Positions 43,237 through 54,917 of a stretch of DNA of 64,000 nucleotides are shown here, piece by piece. Below the pieces are notes generated by a model. It worked only from the letters and a program-made list of their open reading frames with translations. It was not told the DNA's origin and did not search any database. Location: positions 6,590,501 to 6,654,500 of the forward strand of contig WAID01000003.1 in the NCBI GenBank assembly GCA_016584495.1, given 5' to 3'. The translations under genes were made by a program, and so were the position numbers. Origin of the DNA: Celoporthe dispersa (taxonomy: Eukaryota > Ascomycota > Sordariomycetes > Diaporthales > Cryphonectriaceae). Each line of letters opens with the position of its first letter. The first letter of the stretch is position 1.

Positions 43237-44924
43237 AGCCTAGTTATATTTGGATTGTTATTTTTTTTAGCCTTATACTCTTGGCTATGTCGTAGTCTGT
43301 GGAGTAAGACTCCATCACGAATCATGGATTACACGTACCATCATGCGGTCAGGGCCAGTTGTTGACGTCCAACAGGCCGTTAGGCTTCCAGGTAGGAAAT
43401 GCAAGGTAATTTGGTAGAGGGCCCGTGACTATTCGAAATGAGGTACTGCTGTTTGTATTTCTTGGTCTCCGTGTAGATCAGATGTGAGGCCTTCAAATTT
43501 GGAAACTCTGGTTGTGTGGCTGGGAGTGGGAGCGATGGTCTGGGATAACCACTCTAGTCGCGGTGTGGTGCGTAAACAAGTTTGGGCGGGCTAACCCAGC
43601 AACACCGGCTACAACCGACCCCACAGGTCACAGTCCATGTCCCTGGGTGGGAAGCTTGGGCCAGGCGCTGCAAGGAACTCCTTTCACAGTGATGGGCCCT
43701 GTCTCATGGGCGGCCGGGTTTATGAGGGGGGGCTCATGTCAGGGGTCAGGCTTGTATAGGGCATTAAAGACCTCACTTCTCCAACCCGCCCACCCCCAAC
43801 TCCCCTACAAAACCAGAGGGCCTAGGCAGCTCGCTGGCCTGATTCGACGCTTAATCACGATCCTTGTCAGGGGGGAAGGGGTGGAGTGGCAGATCGATAA
43901 GGGTCCGTCCCTCTTTTTCGCGAGACTGTCCCAGTGAGAGGGGGAAATAGAGCACCCTCCTCCCTGCGGTGGATCATGAACAATGCTGTACTATGGTAAG
44001 AGTGGAAGTGAGAGTGGGAGACGTACAGCAATCTGATCTATCTATTCATCAATCCCATCCGTCTTTTTCGAATCCGGGCTTTTCTTCTTCTTTGGGTTGC
44101 AGATCATGTCTCGGCTTGTTACCTTCCAACGCATTGACTCAAACCCAATGTCATGACTGTTACTGTCCTCAGCGCGCGACATCCAGACCGTCCAGACCGT
44201 TCAGCGGCGCTTTGAAGGCTTCGACAGGCCTGTCCGATGGGCTATTCTTCTGTTTCTGGTTCTGTTTGCAACCTTGACACCCGGCGCAACGTCGATTTTT
44301 AGCCCCCGCGCGGAGAGCCTATTGCAATTGCTCTTCGATCCGGCTGTTGGCCATCCGAGTCTTGTTCTCAAACCGCCACGGATGATCTTGGCTCGTCCGA
44401 ACTCCTGTTTTCTTCTCGACAGACTTGGGCTTCCGACCGTCTGTCTTGACGAAGCGAATCGCAATCAGCTGTAGCCCTACTTCAGACCGGCGCCCGCTCA
44501 GAACAGAATACTACCCCTGAGAACCGCAGAGCAATCCCGTTTGCACCTGGCTGGCGCAGGAACCGCGATCAGTGATACCCTCGACTCCTTCGCGCCGAGA
44601 ACCTCACGGCTCTTCTTGAAAGCCGTTTCGTCTTGGCTATATCGTCTCTAACTCCTCGTCTTGCCCGGCAACTCGGAACCAGTGTGGCACCATCTTCAGG
44701 CACAGCCTATGCGAACCGAGGCTGCTGGTGTATCCATAGCATCTCACGTTGGGATCTAGTTTTTAGGCTGCGCACCCGCCCTCCACCTTAGAAGAAGAAA
44801 CGAAGGTTCCGACACGCCCCAGAAATACGACCTCGTCCAGTCAGCTTATTAGCCGGCCCCAGTCCTCGAATTCCCGAGCCGCCGCCTTATGTCCTAGGCG
44901 ACGACAACAGAAGAGGAAATAGAG
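43237..44924. other. Divergent intergenic region (light chain / AFI1)
   Basis: Promoters of both genes. A plus-strand frame of 141 codons at 43512-43937 resembles nothing known and lacks a plausible intron context. The long distance to AFI1 suggests a long 5' leader or an upstream intron. Confidence 0.4.
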
Positions 44925-47682
44925 ATGGCCACGGCGCAGACGGCGCAGCCTTACCACACACAGAGATCTGGCCAGGCAAATGGGAGCTCCTCGACACTGG
45001 AGCACGCGCGAAGGACGTCGCATGCCTCCATCATCCCCTCCTCACGCTCCGCATCTCAAATGTCCCATCACTCCTCAAGACCGTCGCGGTCACCCATACC
45101 GCCCGTCGCCTTTGCCGAGGGCATGACCTCCGAGCCCGACCGAACGTCGGACCCGAGTTCCAAGTCCAAGACGCCGTCGACGGGCACGGGCATCTCGTCG
45201 CAGCATTCCTCGCTTTCCGGCAGCAGCGTGGTGCACATGCCACGCTACAATTCGGAAAAGCACTCTCGGCGCAAGTTAAAGTCACAATATCCACGTGGGT
45301 CGACGGAGAATCATGTCGAGTACATCTTGGTTGCGTCCTTCGATATCGACCGGGGACCGGTCATGGAGCACCAATACCCCGTGGCTATAACGGGCGACGA
45401 ACACATGTTGGCAGAACTCATGTTGCCTGACCAGGCGCACATGAGGAACCAAGATTGGACAATATTCTTCTTGCACAAGGATACAAGTCAAGAGGAGGAA
45501 GATCAAGAGAAGCGCGCAAAAGAAGCGAGGAGACGAAAGCGGCAGAGGAGAAGGGATAGGGCTGCCGGCATTATTCCTGAGGGTGCTGGAGATGACGGCG
45601 AAGACAGTGAAGGTGATGACGATGATGACGACCTCGATGATGACGATGAGTCCACGGACGAAGAAGCCGAGGGCGGCGAGGGCCGCCATTAGTTTACGTG
45701 CTGAATCTGGTCAACACGAAACAGGACAAGACAGTGAAGAGAGGGGCTATAGTGAAGGCGATGGCCATCTGCACGAGGCACCCTTTTCTACACATTTACA
45801 AGGCAAGTGACAGCTCTGAGAGCTGTTGGGACAGGGCTCCCCCTGTCCTCGGACAGCCATCTCCTCTATATGCTCGGCCTTGATACTTTATGAGATAGTA
45901 CTGACACCCGTACAGCCCCTCTTATTGCTAGCTTTGGAAGAGTATTTCAAGTCACCGGTGCCGGAAACGCTAGCTATGCTCTACGATGCGGTCAACGCCA
46001 TGGACCTTTCCCTGATGCCCAGGTTGAGCTTTCTGGAAAGGCAGCTCTTGCAATCCAGTGAAAATAAGGACCTCTTTGTTGAGAAATTCGAGAAGATGGT
46101 GCAGATGAGGATAGAAGAGAATAAGGACGCGGGAGGGGCCGGCGGAGCAGAGCAGTCTCTGGATACCAGTCGTGACGCGCTGAGACGACCGCAGATATCT
46201 CGCGCTGGTACAAAGGCTCATCTCGAAGGGACGGGCCAGTACTCTGTGCCCAGAGACACACACGAGTTCGAGACCAAGGTCATGTATAAGGGCATACCGA
46301 TACCGATCAAGGTGCCTGTGGCTGTTATGCCCGAGTCTGTCGGCGACTTCTCCCTCATCAAGCTCATCCAAAACTTCTCAGACCCGCACACGAAACAACC
46401 ACAACCATTTCCGCCACATGCGCACCTTACCACCAACGGCCCATCTACACACCCGATCATCGTTCTCGCGAACGCGCTCCTGACGCAGAAGAGAGTCATC
46501 TTCCTTGGCCATAACATGCCCTCAGGCGAAGTTGCTGAGGCTGTCCTGGGCGCATGTGCCCTGGCATCCGGCGGCGTGCTCAAGGGCTTCACGCGGTACG
46601 CCTTCCCCTATACCGACCTCACCAAAATTGACGACCTCCTCAAAGTACCCGGATTTATTGCCGGTGTCACGAACCCGACGTTCGAAATGCACCCCGAGTG
46701 GTGGGATGTGCTTTGCGACCTGCCGTCTGGGCGCGTGAAAATCAGCAGCAAGATCGATCCTGCGCCTATCACCGAGGGGCAGATGTATTTCCAACAGCAA
46801 AGCCCAGGGCAGGCGTCTCTCGTTAACGTGCCTCTCTCGACTTCCTCCTCCGCTCCGGACCTGACAGGCGACCAGGCCTTCATTGGAGATGTCCTGAAGA
46901 GCATTGCCGCTCGACATGGCGAGAGAGTAGTCAGGGCTAAATGGCGAGACTGGGTTGCCAAGTTTACCCGGGTGGCGGCCGCGTTCGAGGAGAGTGTGTA
47001 TGGCGCGAGCGCTCTGTATATCGGAGGTGACGACACCGTGGAAGAAACCCCTGGAACCGGGCCGACCAAGTTCGGTACGAACGGGATCCTGAGCGGGCAC
47101 GGGTATGTCTGGCCGGATGAGCTGTCGAAGCAGAAGGAGCTGGCCGGCAACGTGACGAGGATTGAAGGCTGGAGAAACACTAGGAGTTATTACAGCTTCA
47201 TCCAGGTAAGGCGCCCCCTTGAGTTCTCACGAAGCAGAAAAGGACGGGCTGCTAACAGAAGACAGGACATGGCCAAACTCTACACCATCCGCCCGCTCAA
47301 GGGCCTCGACCTGCACCACCTGCATGATCGCCTCCGCATGCAGCGCATGACAGCCTCACAGACACGTGAGATCTACCTCTCCTTCTCGCGCTTCGTCAAC
47401 AGCTACGACGAGATCTGCCTCTTCCTGTCCGTGGCACCCGAGTCCCACGCCGGACTCTTCTACCTGGCCCTGGGTCTCTTTCACAAGGACAGGGAGGTGC
47501 GGATGAAGACAGCAGAGCTGCTGGACCGCATTGGCGAGCACGAGGCAGGCCAGCACTGGTGGAGAGGCATGTCGCGTTTCGAGAAGCTGGCGTATATGCG
47601 GATCAAGAGGGAAGTGGAGGCTGAGGCAAAGACCAAGTCGAACGCCGAGGTGGTTGTTCCTGCGGAGAGGAGGGTCAGCTAA
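44925..47682 (+). CDS. AFI1: Arf3-interacting protein Afi1/MesA (DENN-related), frameshifted
   Basis: Polarity protein that docks Arf3/Arf6-type GTPase at the plasma membrane; in Aspergillus MesA supports polarised growth. Exons 44925-45802, 45916-47205 and 47266-47682, about 861 residues. Residues 1-120 are Ser-rich. The Afi1 N-terminal domain starts HVEYILVASFDIDRGPVMEHQ and continues AELMLPDQAHMRNQDWTIFF. After a basic and acidic spacer comes PPLVYVLNLVNTKQD, then the DENN-like core with RVIFLGHNMPSG and PFTDL-like segments. At 45680-45682 the G run is one base short: GGEG should lead into PPLVYVLN, but the frame runs into TAG. Intron 1 (45803-45915) starts GC, not GT (AAG/GCAAGT), ending TACAG. 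Intron 2 (47206-47265) is normal with a CTAAC branch. Confidence 0.87.
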
Positions 47683-48092
47683 GGAGGAGGAGAGGGTCTT
47701 TCTGACAGAAAAGTCTTGGGCTGCTGCTTGGGAGTTCAGGCCTCCCCGGGCCGTAGGCAGGAGTCTCGGGCGCCTTCAGGACATTTCCTGGTGACATTCG
47801 CTGCTGTGCTATCTTGCTTCTCTGCATATGGGCATCCGGGATGGGATTTTTTCTGAGCTATCTGTTTTAGACTATCGCGGACGTTTTGCTTCATCTTTCT
47901 GCACGTGGATCAGCTGCAACCATAAATATACCACTCTCGCTCGTTGCTCCCAGGCCAGATGTTCACCTCCTAGAACCACCACGCAACCCGTGTTGCATAT
48001 GTATCATTTTTTTCTCTTCTCCCTCCTTTCCTTCTCTCCTCTCTTCATCGTCATCGTACGGAGAAACCCCCTCCCTCCCTCTCCAGCCTGGC
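47683..48092. other. Convergent intergenic region (AFI1 / formylglutathione hydrolase)
   Basis: Tail-to-tail interval of 410 bp with T/C-rich sequence near 48009-48085. Terminators of both genes expected. No gene. Confidence 0.6.
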
Positions 48093-48958
48093 TTAGGCGG
48101 CCAGGAATTTGGCGGCATGCGCAACATGCTCATCGCTAAAGCTGGCCATGAAGAAGTACGAGTGATCGTACCCCTCCTGGTACCGAAGTGTGAGGCCCTC
48201 CAGCCCGGCCTCCTTGACGGCAGCCTCGAGGTTCTCAGGCAGCAGCTGCTTCTGCTTGTAAAAGTTATCCCCCGTGCCGACGTCGACGAGCATGTTGAGC
48301 GGCCCGCCCTTCCACCCCCTCACCAGCTCCGTGGCGTCGTGCTTCTTCCAGGCCTCCCTGTCGGCGTCGCCCAGGTACCCCGCGAAGGCCTTCTGGCCCC
48401 AGGGGCAGTTGATGGGGTTTGAGATGGGCGCAAAGGCCGAGACGGACTTGTAGGCACCCGGGTACTTGAGGTACAGGGTCAGGGCGCCGTGCCCGCCCAT
48501 GGAGTGGCCCGTGATGGAGACGCGGTCGCGGTCGAGCTTGTCGGCGTAGGCGGCAAAGACGAGGTCCGGCAGCTCGCGGGCCAGGTACGACTCCATCTTG
48601 TAGTTGGTGTCGAAGGGGGCCTGGGTGGCGTCGACGTAGAAGGAGGCGGCCTCGCCAAAGTCCCAGCTGTCGCGCTCGCCGGGCAGGCTGAGGCCGCGGG
48701 GGGAGGTGTCTGGGTAGAGGACGGCGAGGCCGTGCTTGCTGGCGGCGTGCTGGAAGAAGCCCTTCTCGGTGCAGTTGTCCGGGGTGCAGGTCAGGCCGGA
48801 GAGGTAGATGAGGAGGGGTACCTTTTGCCGTCGCGGGTGGCGGCGGGCGGCAGGTAGAGGTTGAGGTTCATGGGGGTGCCGGTCGTGGCGGACTGGTGGG
48901 TGAGCTTGAGGAGGGTGCCGCCGAAGGAGGCGATGGTGGCCTTGGTCTCGAACGCCAT
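48093..48958 (-). CDS. S-formylglutathione hydrolase (esterase D), frameshifted
   Basis: Serine hydrolase that releases formate from S-formylglutathione in glutathione-dependent formaldehyde detoxification. Starting at 48958 (MAFETKATIASFGG) it has about 288 residues. The nucleophile is in ITGHSMGGHGA (Ser about 153), the Asp in LVDVGTGDNFY and the His in EGYDHSYFF (about 266). The family block LIYLSGLTCTPDNCTEKGFF is present. At 48823-48826 an A is missing from an AAAA run on the coding strand: RDGK must be followed by KVPLLIYL, but the frame moves to RYPSSST. The ATG at 49090 is in frame and would add 44 residues rich in Arg, Ser and hydrophobics, a possible mitochondrial leader. No intron is needed. 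Confidence 0.9.
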
Positions 48959-49754
48959 TGTGAACGGCGGTGGTGACGATGATGGGGAGGAAGACGGGGA
49001 GGTGAGGTGTCTGGCGAGCTGGAGGAGTCTTGACGGAGGGGAGAAGAAGACGGTGGGTGTGTGTCGTTGGATGTTGTTGAGAAATCTCATGAGCTCAGAC
49101 GAAAGGGGAGCAGAGAGAAGTGGTTGGGGGGTATCATGTATGTATTTATTTGACTTATCGTGAGGAGCTTTAAAAAAAAAGTAGATAGATATCCTGACAA
49201 GATCGGCTCTCAGTGACTTCCTGTTTCTGTTTGGTGATTCTTTCTTCCTTTTTTTATCTTTCCTCCACCTGTGCTAGAGATTAGAGAGCCCAATCCCATA
49301 TAAAGTCACCCCGATGCCAGTTGCCCATCCAATCCGTATCTGCGATATCGAACGCTGGATGCCGAGTAAACTCCATGAGCCCGTAGTAGTGCTGCGGTGG
49401 TGGTAGCGGTAGAGCTTCCCCTCCCTCCAAAACCCCGCCATTCAGCACCGGTCGAGGGCCGACCCCACTCCACACAGGCCCGGCAGCTGGCAGACAAGCA
49501 AACATGACCAAACGTCATTGGGACAGGGATGCCGCTGCAAGAGAAGTGTGCTAGGGGTCCCCCCTGCGACTCTCTATCCCAAACGGTCGAGTCGCCATCC
49601 AATCCATTCCTCTGCGTTCAATATTTGTCCTCCCTCTTTGCATTGCATTGCATTGCCGCATACCACACTCATTCGCTCACTCTCACACTCGACAAGGGGG
49701 GTGGTGGGTTGGCGCCGCCGCCTCATTGAGTAATCTCCTCGTCTTCCTCCCGCC
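48959..49754. other. Intergenic region (formylglutathione hydrolase promoter, secreted protein 3' side)
   Basis: Contains the possible N-terminal extension of the hydrolase (48959-49090). The rest has only short frames on both strands. No further gene recognised. Confidence 0.45.
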
Positions 49755-50105
49755 TCAGATCTCCGGCGCCGCACCACTGTAGCAGGTAAACGACTCGATC
49801 ATGTTATTCCACCCGCCCGACGTGAAGTTGGTCTTGGCCGTCGTGTTGTACGAGACGGCACCGTAGGTGCAGCCCTCGGGTGACGTGCAGATGCCGCCGC
49901 ACGAGTACAGGTACGGGTAGCAGTAGAACTCCTCGCCGTCCGGCGCGAAGGTGGAGGTGTTCTGGTAGTAGGGGGCCGTGAGGTTGGTGCACTGGCCTAG
50001 CTCTGCTACGATGTGGGTGCAATTGCCTGTTGCGTCGATGCCGTTGCAGATGAGGACCTTTGTGATGCAGGTGTGAGTATTCACAGGATGTTGTCTCAGT
50101 GAGGT

Positions 50106-50139
<34 letters not shown>

Positions 50140-50258
50140 AAGGGGGAAGGGAGGAGGAGAAAGAAAAAACTTACACCACCGAGTTGACGCTTGAAGATCG
50201 GGGTGGCTACGGAGAGCACAGCGGTCATGAGGACCATCACGTAGGTGAGGAACTGCAT
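49755..50258 (-). CDS. Small secreted cysteine-rich protein
   Basis: Unrecognised 128-residue protein. Exons 50258-50175 and 50057-49755. The N-terminus (MQFLTYVMVLMTAVLSVA) is a typical signal peptide, followed by TPIFKRQLGG with a KR Kex2-type site. The mature part has eight cysteines, as expected for four disulfides, and five N-glycosylation sequons (NCT, NLT, NTS, NTT, NFT). Intron 1 (117 nt) carries a GT microsatellite. No known domain is evident. Size and pattern fit small secreted proteins of plant- or insect-associated or saprotrophic fungi, some of which are effectors; nothing in the sequence proves that role. The frame is intact. Confidence 0.75.
50107..50137. repeat. GT microsatellite inside the secreted-protein intron
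   Basis: About fifteen GT units (CA on the coding strand) in the 117-nt intron, making that intron likely to vary in length. Confidence 0.9.
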
Positions 50259-52647
50259 GTTGACTTTGGGTTGGTAGGTGAAGGAGGAGCAGGAGTAGCA
50301 GGCTTGGGAAGAGGAGTAGCCGTAGGAGACTATGAGGGTGGAAATTGGTGAGACCCAGGCGGGAACGACTTCAGATATATAATGGTAAAGTCGGTGTCCA
50401 GGGTGCGTGCTGTGCAGGTGGAAAACTAGAGTAGTCCGCAGCTCAGGCCTCTCTCAACGTTACTCAAACACAGGAAAGATAAAGATGGAACGGAGTGGGT
50501 ATCGTAAGACACGCAGGATCGTGAGGCGAGCACGAGAGAGCAAGGACCAGACGGGATCTCGCATATATCCGGAGGCTGGCTGCAGATAGGTTATTTGTGG
50601 GAAGACGCTTGCAACGCACCTATGGCATCCAACGGTTGGACGCTTTTTCTTCCCCCCCCCCTCTCCTCCCCTCCCTTCTCTTTATACGAGAAAGAGAGAT
50701 GGAGAGATGGGGGCAGAGTACTACCTACACTTACCGCATTGCTACGATGCTAGCACGGCCAACATGATCAATGATCATCAATTCCATGCAGAATCCGGAT
50801 AGTAGCATCATAACCGCGTGAAGAAACGGTGCTAGTAAGGACCCCTTGCTCCCCGTCTTTCTCCCCCCTTCCCCCCACGAAACCCCCTTTACTCTCTTTG
50901 ATCTGTTTTCGTGACGTGACTACTCAGCTCCTCAAGTGCTGTGCCAGTAATCCCTCGTCAATCTTCTTCCCAACCGAGGAAGACCGGGGAGGGGGGCAGG
51001 GAGGGGCTATACAAGAGAAAAACGACTGTGCCGCCAGACACGCCCGCAAACCCCGGGTGAAGATCGTCAAATCGGAAGTTAATTGTTGGTGAACAAGAAA
51101 GAAAACAAAAAAAGGGGGGGGCCAGGTGGGTGGGACAGACGTCACCAGCCCTCGACTTTTTGTCTGCTCAGTCACGGAAACTTTAAAGTCGACAAGACGA
51201 GATCCTCTTTCATCAGCAGGCCCTCGCTTTCTCGCACCCTGACAGGACGACAGCTCACCACACACCCGAGATAAAGAGAAGGGAGGGAGACGCGGGTCGA
51301 GAAGGCAGAACAGGCGCCCGTACATATTGATACAGTAGGAAAGAGCGACGCAGGTCAGCCCTAGCTTGGCGGGATACGAGGGGGCTGATCAATCCTTTTC
51401 CGCCCCCTTCCCACCGAGGAACGGAGTCACACGTCATGCAGCGCCGACCTCTCTCTCTTACGTCGTTTCTTGCCCATGCACTCTGTCACCCAACTCCCCC
51501 TTTCCTCCTTCTGCTTCTGACCCGTGATTGTCTGTTTGTCAGGGAGGACCGGGTTCGTCGCTCATTCGTCCTGTAACCGGGTTTCATGGTCCCTTGTTCC
51601 TATACTTGATCTGGTAATATATAAATTTGCGAGGACGACGAACCGGAGTAGAGGGATCGTCGCGCTCTTTTTTTTCCTTTTTTTTCCTTCCTTCTTTTTT
51701 ATTTCTTTCGTGAGATTACAGGATCACGGCCCTGGCAATGCCTGGACGCCAGTCTGTCTCTCAAGAACCGGTGAACAATGTCTCAGTGTTTGTACAATAG
51801 TTCCCGCTGAACCTTGCACCGCACGACGACCTCCCCCCCTACCCCCTCCCTCTCTTGGCGCCCTTCAGTTGTGAGTGCACGGCAGTGGTAAAGAAGAGGT
51901 GCTGACCAACGATGATGCCGGTTGCAACCCCACGAAGGCAGCGAGGTCGTCGTGGGTCCGACCCGACCACACCCCTCCACCCTCGTGATTTACCTGCTTT
52001 GGGGGGGGATTCACAGTCGATCTATTGAATACTTCTGCTACATAGTATTTTTTTAGCTGCCCTATTCTAGGACCACTCACGGCTTTCTCGAGGCCGAGGC
52101 GTGCGCCGCTATCGTCGTCATCGTGGTGGTTCTTTTCTCATGAAGAAAGGCCGGGTTTTGGTCCCCTTCTTCCTTCTCTTTTGGCTCATATCCAACGCAC
52201 CACACATTGATGAATTAGTAGTAGACTCTTCATTCTTGTTTCCAAGCCATGATCAGATCCGGTAAGAAGCCGCTTCTGTCTTTCGCCGTGCCATTTCCCT
52301 ATCAGCGCCCCGTATAGAAATGCATCTTTGTCTATCGAGGGGTATCAAGATGCTAGCTGCTTCTCTCCTTTCTTTTTCTCCCTCCTGTCACTCGCAGCCA
52401 TGCAAGGGGTCCGGAATGTGATGATCTCTTCTCCCCATCATCATGCTCCTGTACCATCTGTTATCGTCCGTGGAATGTTTCTAGCATGTCTCGGAAAGGC
52501 TCTCTCGGCAGGTTGTATTGCTGGCGAGATCTAGCCTTAATTATTACCTAGCCGTCGGTGAGGGGATCCCCAGGCTGACGAGCACTGGGAGTCCCTGCTG
52601 TCTGGCAGATGCGCGCCTTCGTCAGGCTGCACCCTCATCGGCATCCC
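50259..52647. other. Long intergenic region (2.4 kb), no gene recognised
   Basis: Upstream of the secreted-protein gene and downstream of the acyltransferase. It has homopolymer and pyrimidine-rich stretches (for example 50650-50690 and 51665-51705) and many short overlapping frames. No domain seen. It could hold a fast-evolving or non-coding gene. Confidence 0.4.
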
Positions 52648-53608
52648 TCACTGCTTCAGGTCGACACCGCTAGCTTTCACTGTCGATGCTGGTATGGGTG
52701 CCTCCTGTCCACGGGCCTTGTATGTGAGATTGATGATCTCCTTCAGCATCAGGTCCCGCGTCCTCGTGCAGAGCTCATCGACATCGGCTGTGGTCATACC
52801 GGTGGTCTGGATGGGCTCGAGAACTACAAGGCACAAAAGGTCATTCTCCGCCATGCATTCTGAAAACATCTTTTCGCCTTCAGGGAAGCTTACCTTTGCA
52901 GGGGATCCTGCCCGACTTGAAGACATAGTCCTTGGGATGCAGCACGTTACTATAGTTGGCGGCCACGACAGGCACGATCGGGACCTGCGCCTGGACGGCC
53001 AGGTGGAAAGCGCCCTTCTTGAACGGCAGCAGCATCGGCTCCTTGGCATAGCTCCGGGTGCCCTCGGGGAACATGTACACGCTCTGCTTCATCTTGGTCA
53101 TCTGGTCCGCAGCACCCTTCATGGCCTCGCGCGCGTCCTTGCTGTTCTTGCGGTCGATGAAGATGGACCCGCTCAGCGTCATGAACCAGCCCAGGAACGG
53201 CGTCTTCTTCAGGCTGCTCTTGGCCGTCACGCTGCAGTACTTGGGGAACATGCACCCCAGCATGAGCACGTCGAGCTCCGTCTGGTGGTTGCCGAGGAAT
53301 ACGGCCGGGCGCGTCTTGTCCAGGTAGCCGTTGGGGTCGATGACCTCAAAGGTGACGCCTGTGGTCGCGGCCATGATGTACTTGAAGCAGCGCGCGGTGG
53401 CCCATTGCGATATCTGCCTCTGGCCCACGGCGCCGAGGACGATGGAGGCGGCCACACCGTACAGAGTGCAGAACACGAGCGAGATGTAGGACGCCAGACA
53501 CCGGGCGGCGAAGCCCGCTTTGGAGGACATCGGGGAGAGCGCGTAGAGGGCCGTCGTGAGGGCCGTGTAGCCTCCTAGGAAGTATCCCAGGTAGGTCAGG
53601 AAGGACAT
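52648..53608 (-). CDS. SLC1: 1-acyl-sn-glycerol-3-phosphate acyltransferase (Slc1-type)
   Basis: ER membrane enzyme that acylates lysophosphatidate to phosphatidate, the second step of glycerolipid synthesis. Exons 53608-52894 and 52823-52648 give 296 residues; GT-AG intron, frame intact. Hydrophobic helices lie near 5-25 and 40-62. Motif I NHQTELD is at 107-113 (NHx4D catalytic pair His/Asp), motif II includes GSIFIDRKN (about 147-155), and motif III FPEGTRS is at 180-186. VPIVPVVAANYSNV is the usual motif IV. The ATG at 53608 matches the family's MSFLTYL-like start; a frame extension upstream to 53689 exists but adds no conserved sequence. It is divergent from the LCHN-like gene, with 1.3 kb between. 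Confidence 0.92.
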
Positions 53609-54917
53609 GCTCGAGGTGGTAGAGGTAGGGAACGGTGGGTCGTCTTCGAGAGGAGGAATCTGCCAGGGGTGCTTGGGGAAGCTGCCCACGGGTTAGCTAT
53701 AAGGCCATGGCTCTGGGCTCCGATTCGGCACATGACCCCCCTCTCACCAGTGCAGGGGAGACAGAGCATGTGAAATCTGTAGAATACCTTGTCGGCCGGA
53801 CGCCTGTGGTGGAACTGCCGTCTGGCGGTGGTGGCTGCAGGTCCAGGCTGGTGTGGGCCCTGATCAGGGGAGCATGAAGAGGATGTCTGATCCAGCCAAG
53901 CTCATGTGTTAGCTGGCCTGTCACTCTCAGCCTGGGGCAAGCTCGGGTCAGGTGTGAGAGAGGCGTAGGTGTGTGTATGTGTGACGGTGAAGATGTGGCA
54001 GGTCGGTCAGCTGGCACATTCGGCACAGTGAGGAGGACTCGATGGAGAAGATCATCAAATGACCCCACCAAAAAGTTGTCATTGCTGGGGCGGGCACAGC
54101 AAGCAACTGGCCGAGGCTTCTTCTCCTCACAGGTTAGCGCTGCCGGTTTGTTGGGGTAGTGGGCAGCACCCTTGCACGCCCTCAAGCCCTGTACCTTTAC
54201 GCCTCCCAGCGGCTCACCTTTCCCCTGGCTTACCTGGAGAGGCCCCCAGGGACCAGTGACAGTCCAGGCCTGACGGTAGATTTCATGAGAGGGGTCATCA
54301 TGCTCGAGTCTGTCGTGATGTCTGTCGCAATACGTACGCAGTAGAACATGACTGCAGGTACGTGAAACACGGTTCTACCAGAAACTAATTCTTGTCACAA
54401 TCAATAAGCCTATGAAATTTCATTCCCAATGTGCAAAGTACTTCGTACGAGATTCAACGTAGGTAAACCTTTCGACGCCTGAGACTGGGTGGAGATTTGA
54501 CATGGGGAGCAAGTAAACCCAAGATTCTCCGTAGCCGGCATATGCTCGTTCTGGTGGTGGTGGCCTGACACCAAACCTTATCTGGACGTCACGTCATCCT
54601 CGAGGATGAGAGATGCCTGCTGCAGTCTTACCACCTGGCGTCACAGGTGCATCGTGATCCTGAATTATTTTGGAAACAACCCATTTTGTTTCCCCCTTGG
54701 ACGACGAACAACCAGGACTTGTTGTGTACTCCTTGGGGCCCAACGGTTCACGCTGTGGCTTAATCGATTCTGCGACGTCTTGGGCCTGGATGACGCGACC
54801 GCGCAGGCCTCTTTAAGATGATCCCATCGCGATAATCGAGAATTCGAGACCCGAGACCGCCAACCCTTCTCCTCGAAGACCGGCCACCCACAACCTCTCT
54901 TACACATATACGCAGCC
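53609..54917. other. Divergent intergenic region (acyltransferase / LCHN-like)
   Basis: Both promoters must lie here. Short frames only. No clear TATA element close to either start. Confidence 0.45.

Noticed and set aside
43512..43937. 141-codon plus-strand frame in the AFI1 upstream region
   Set aside because: No recognisable domain; likely chance or leader.
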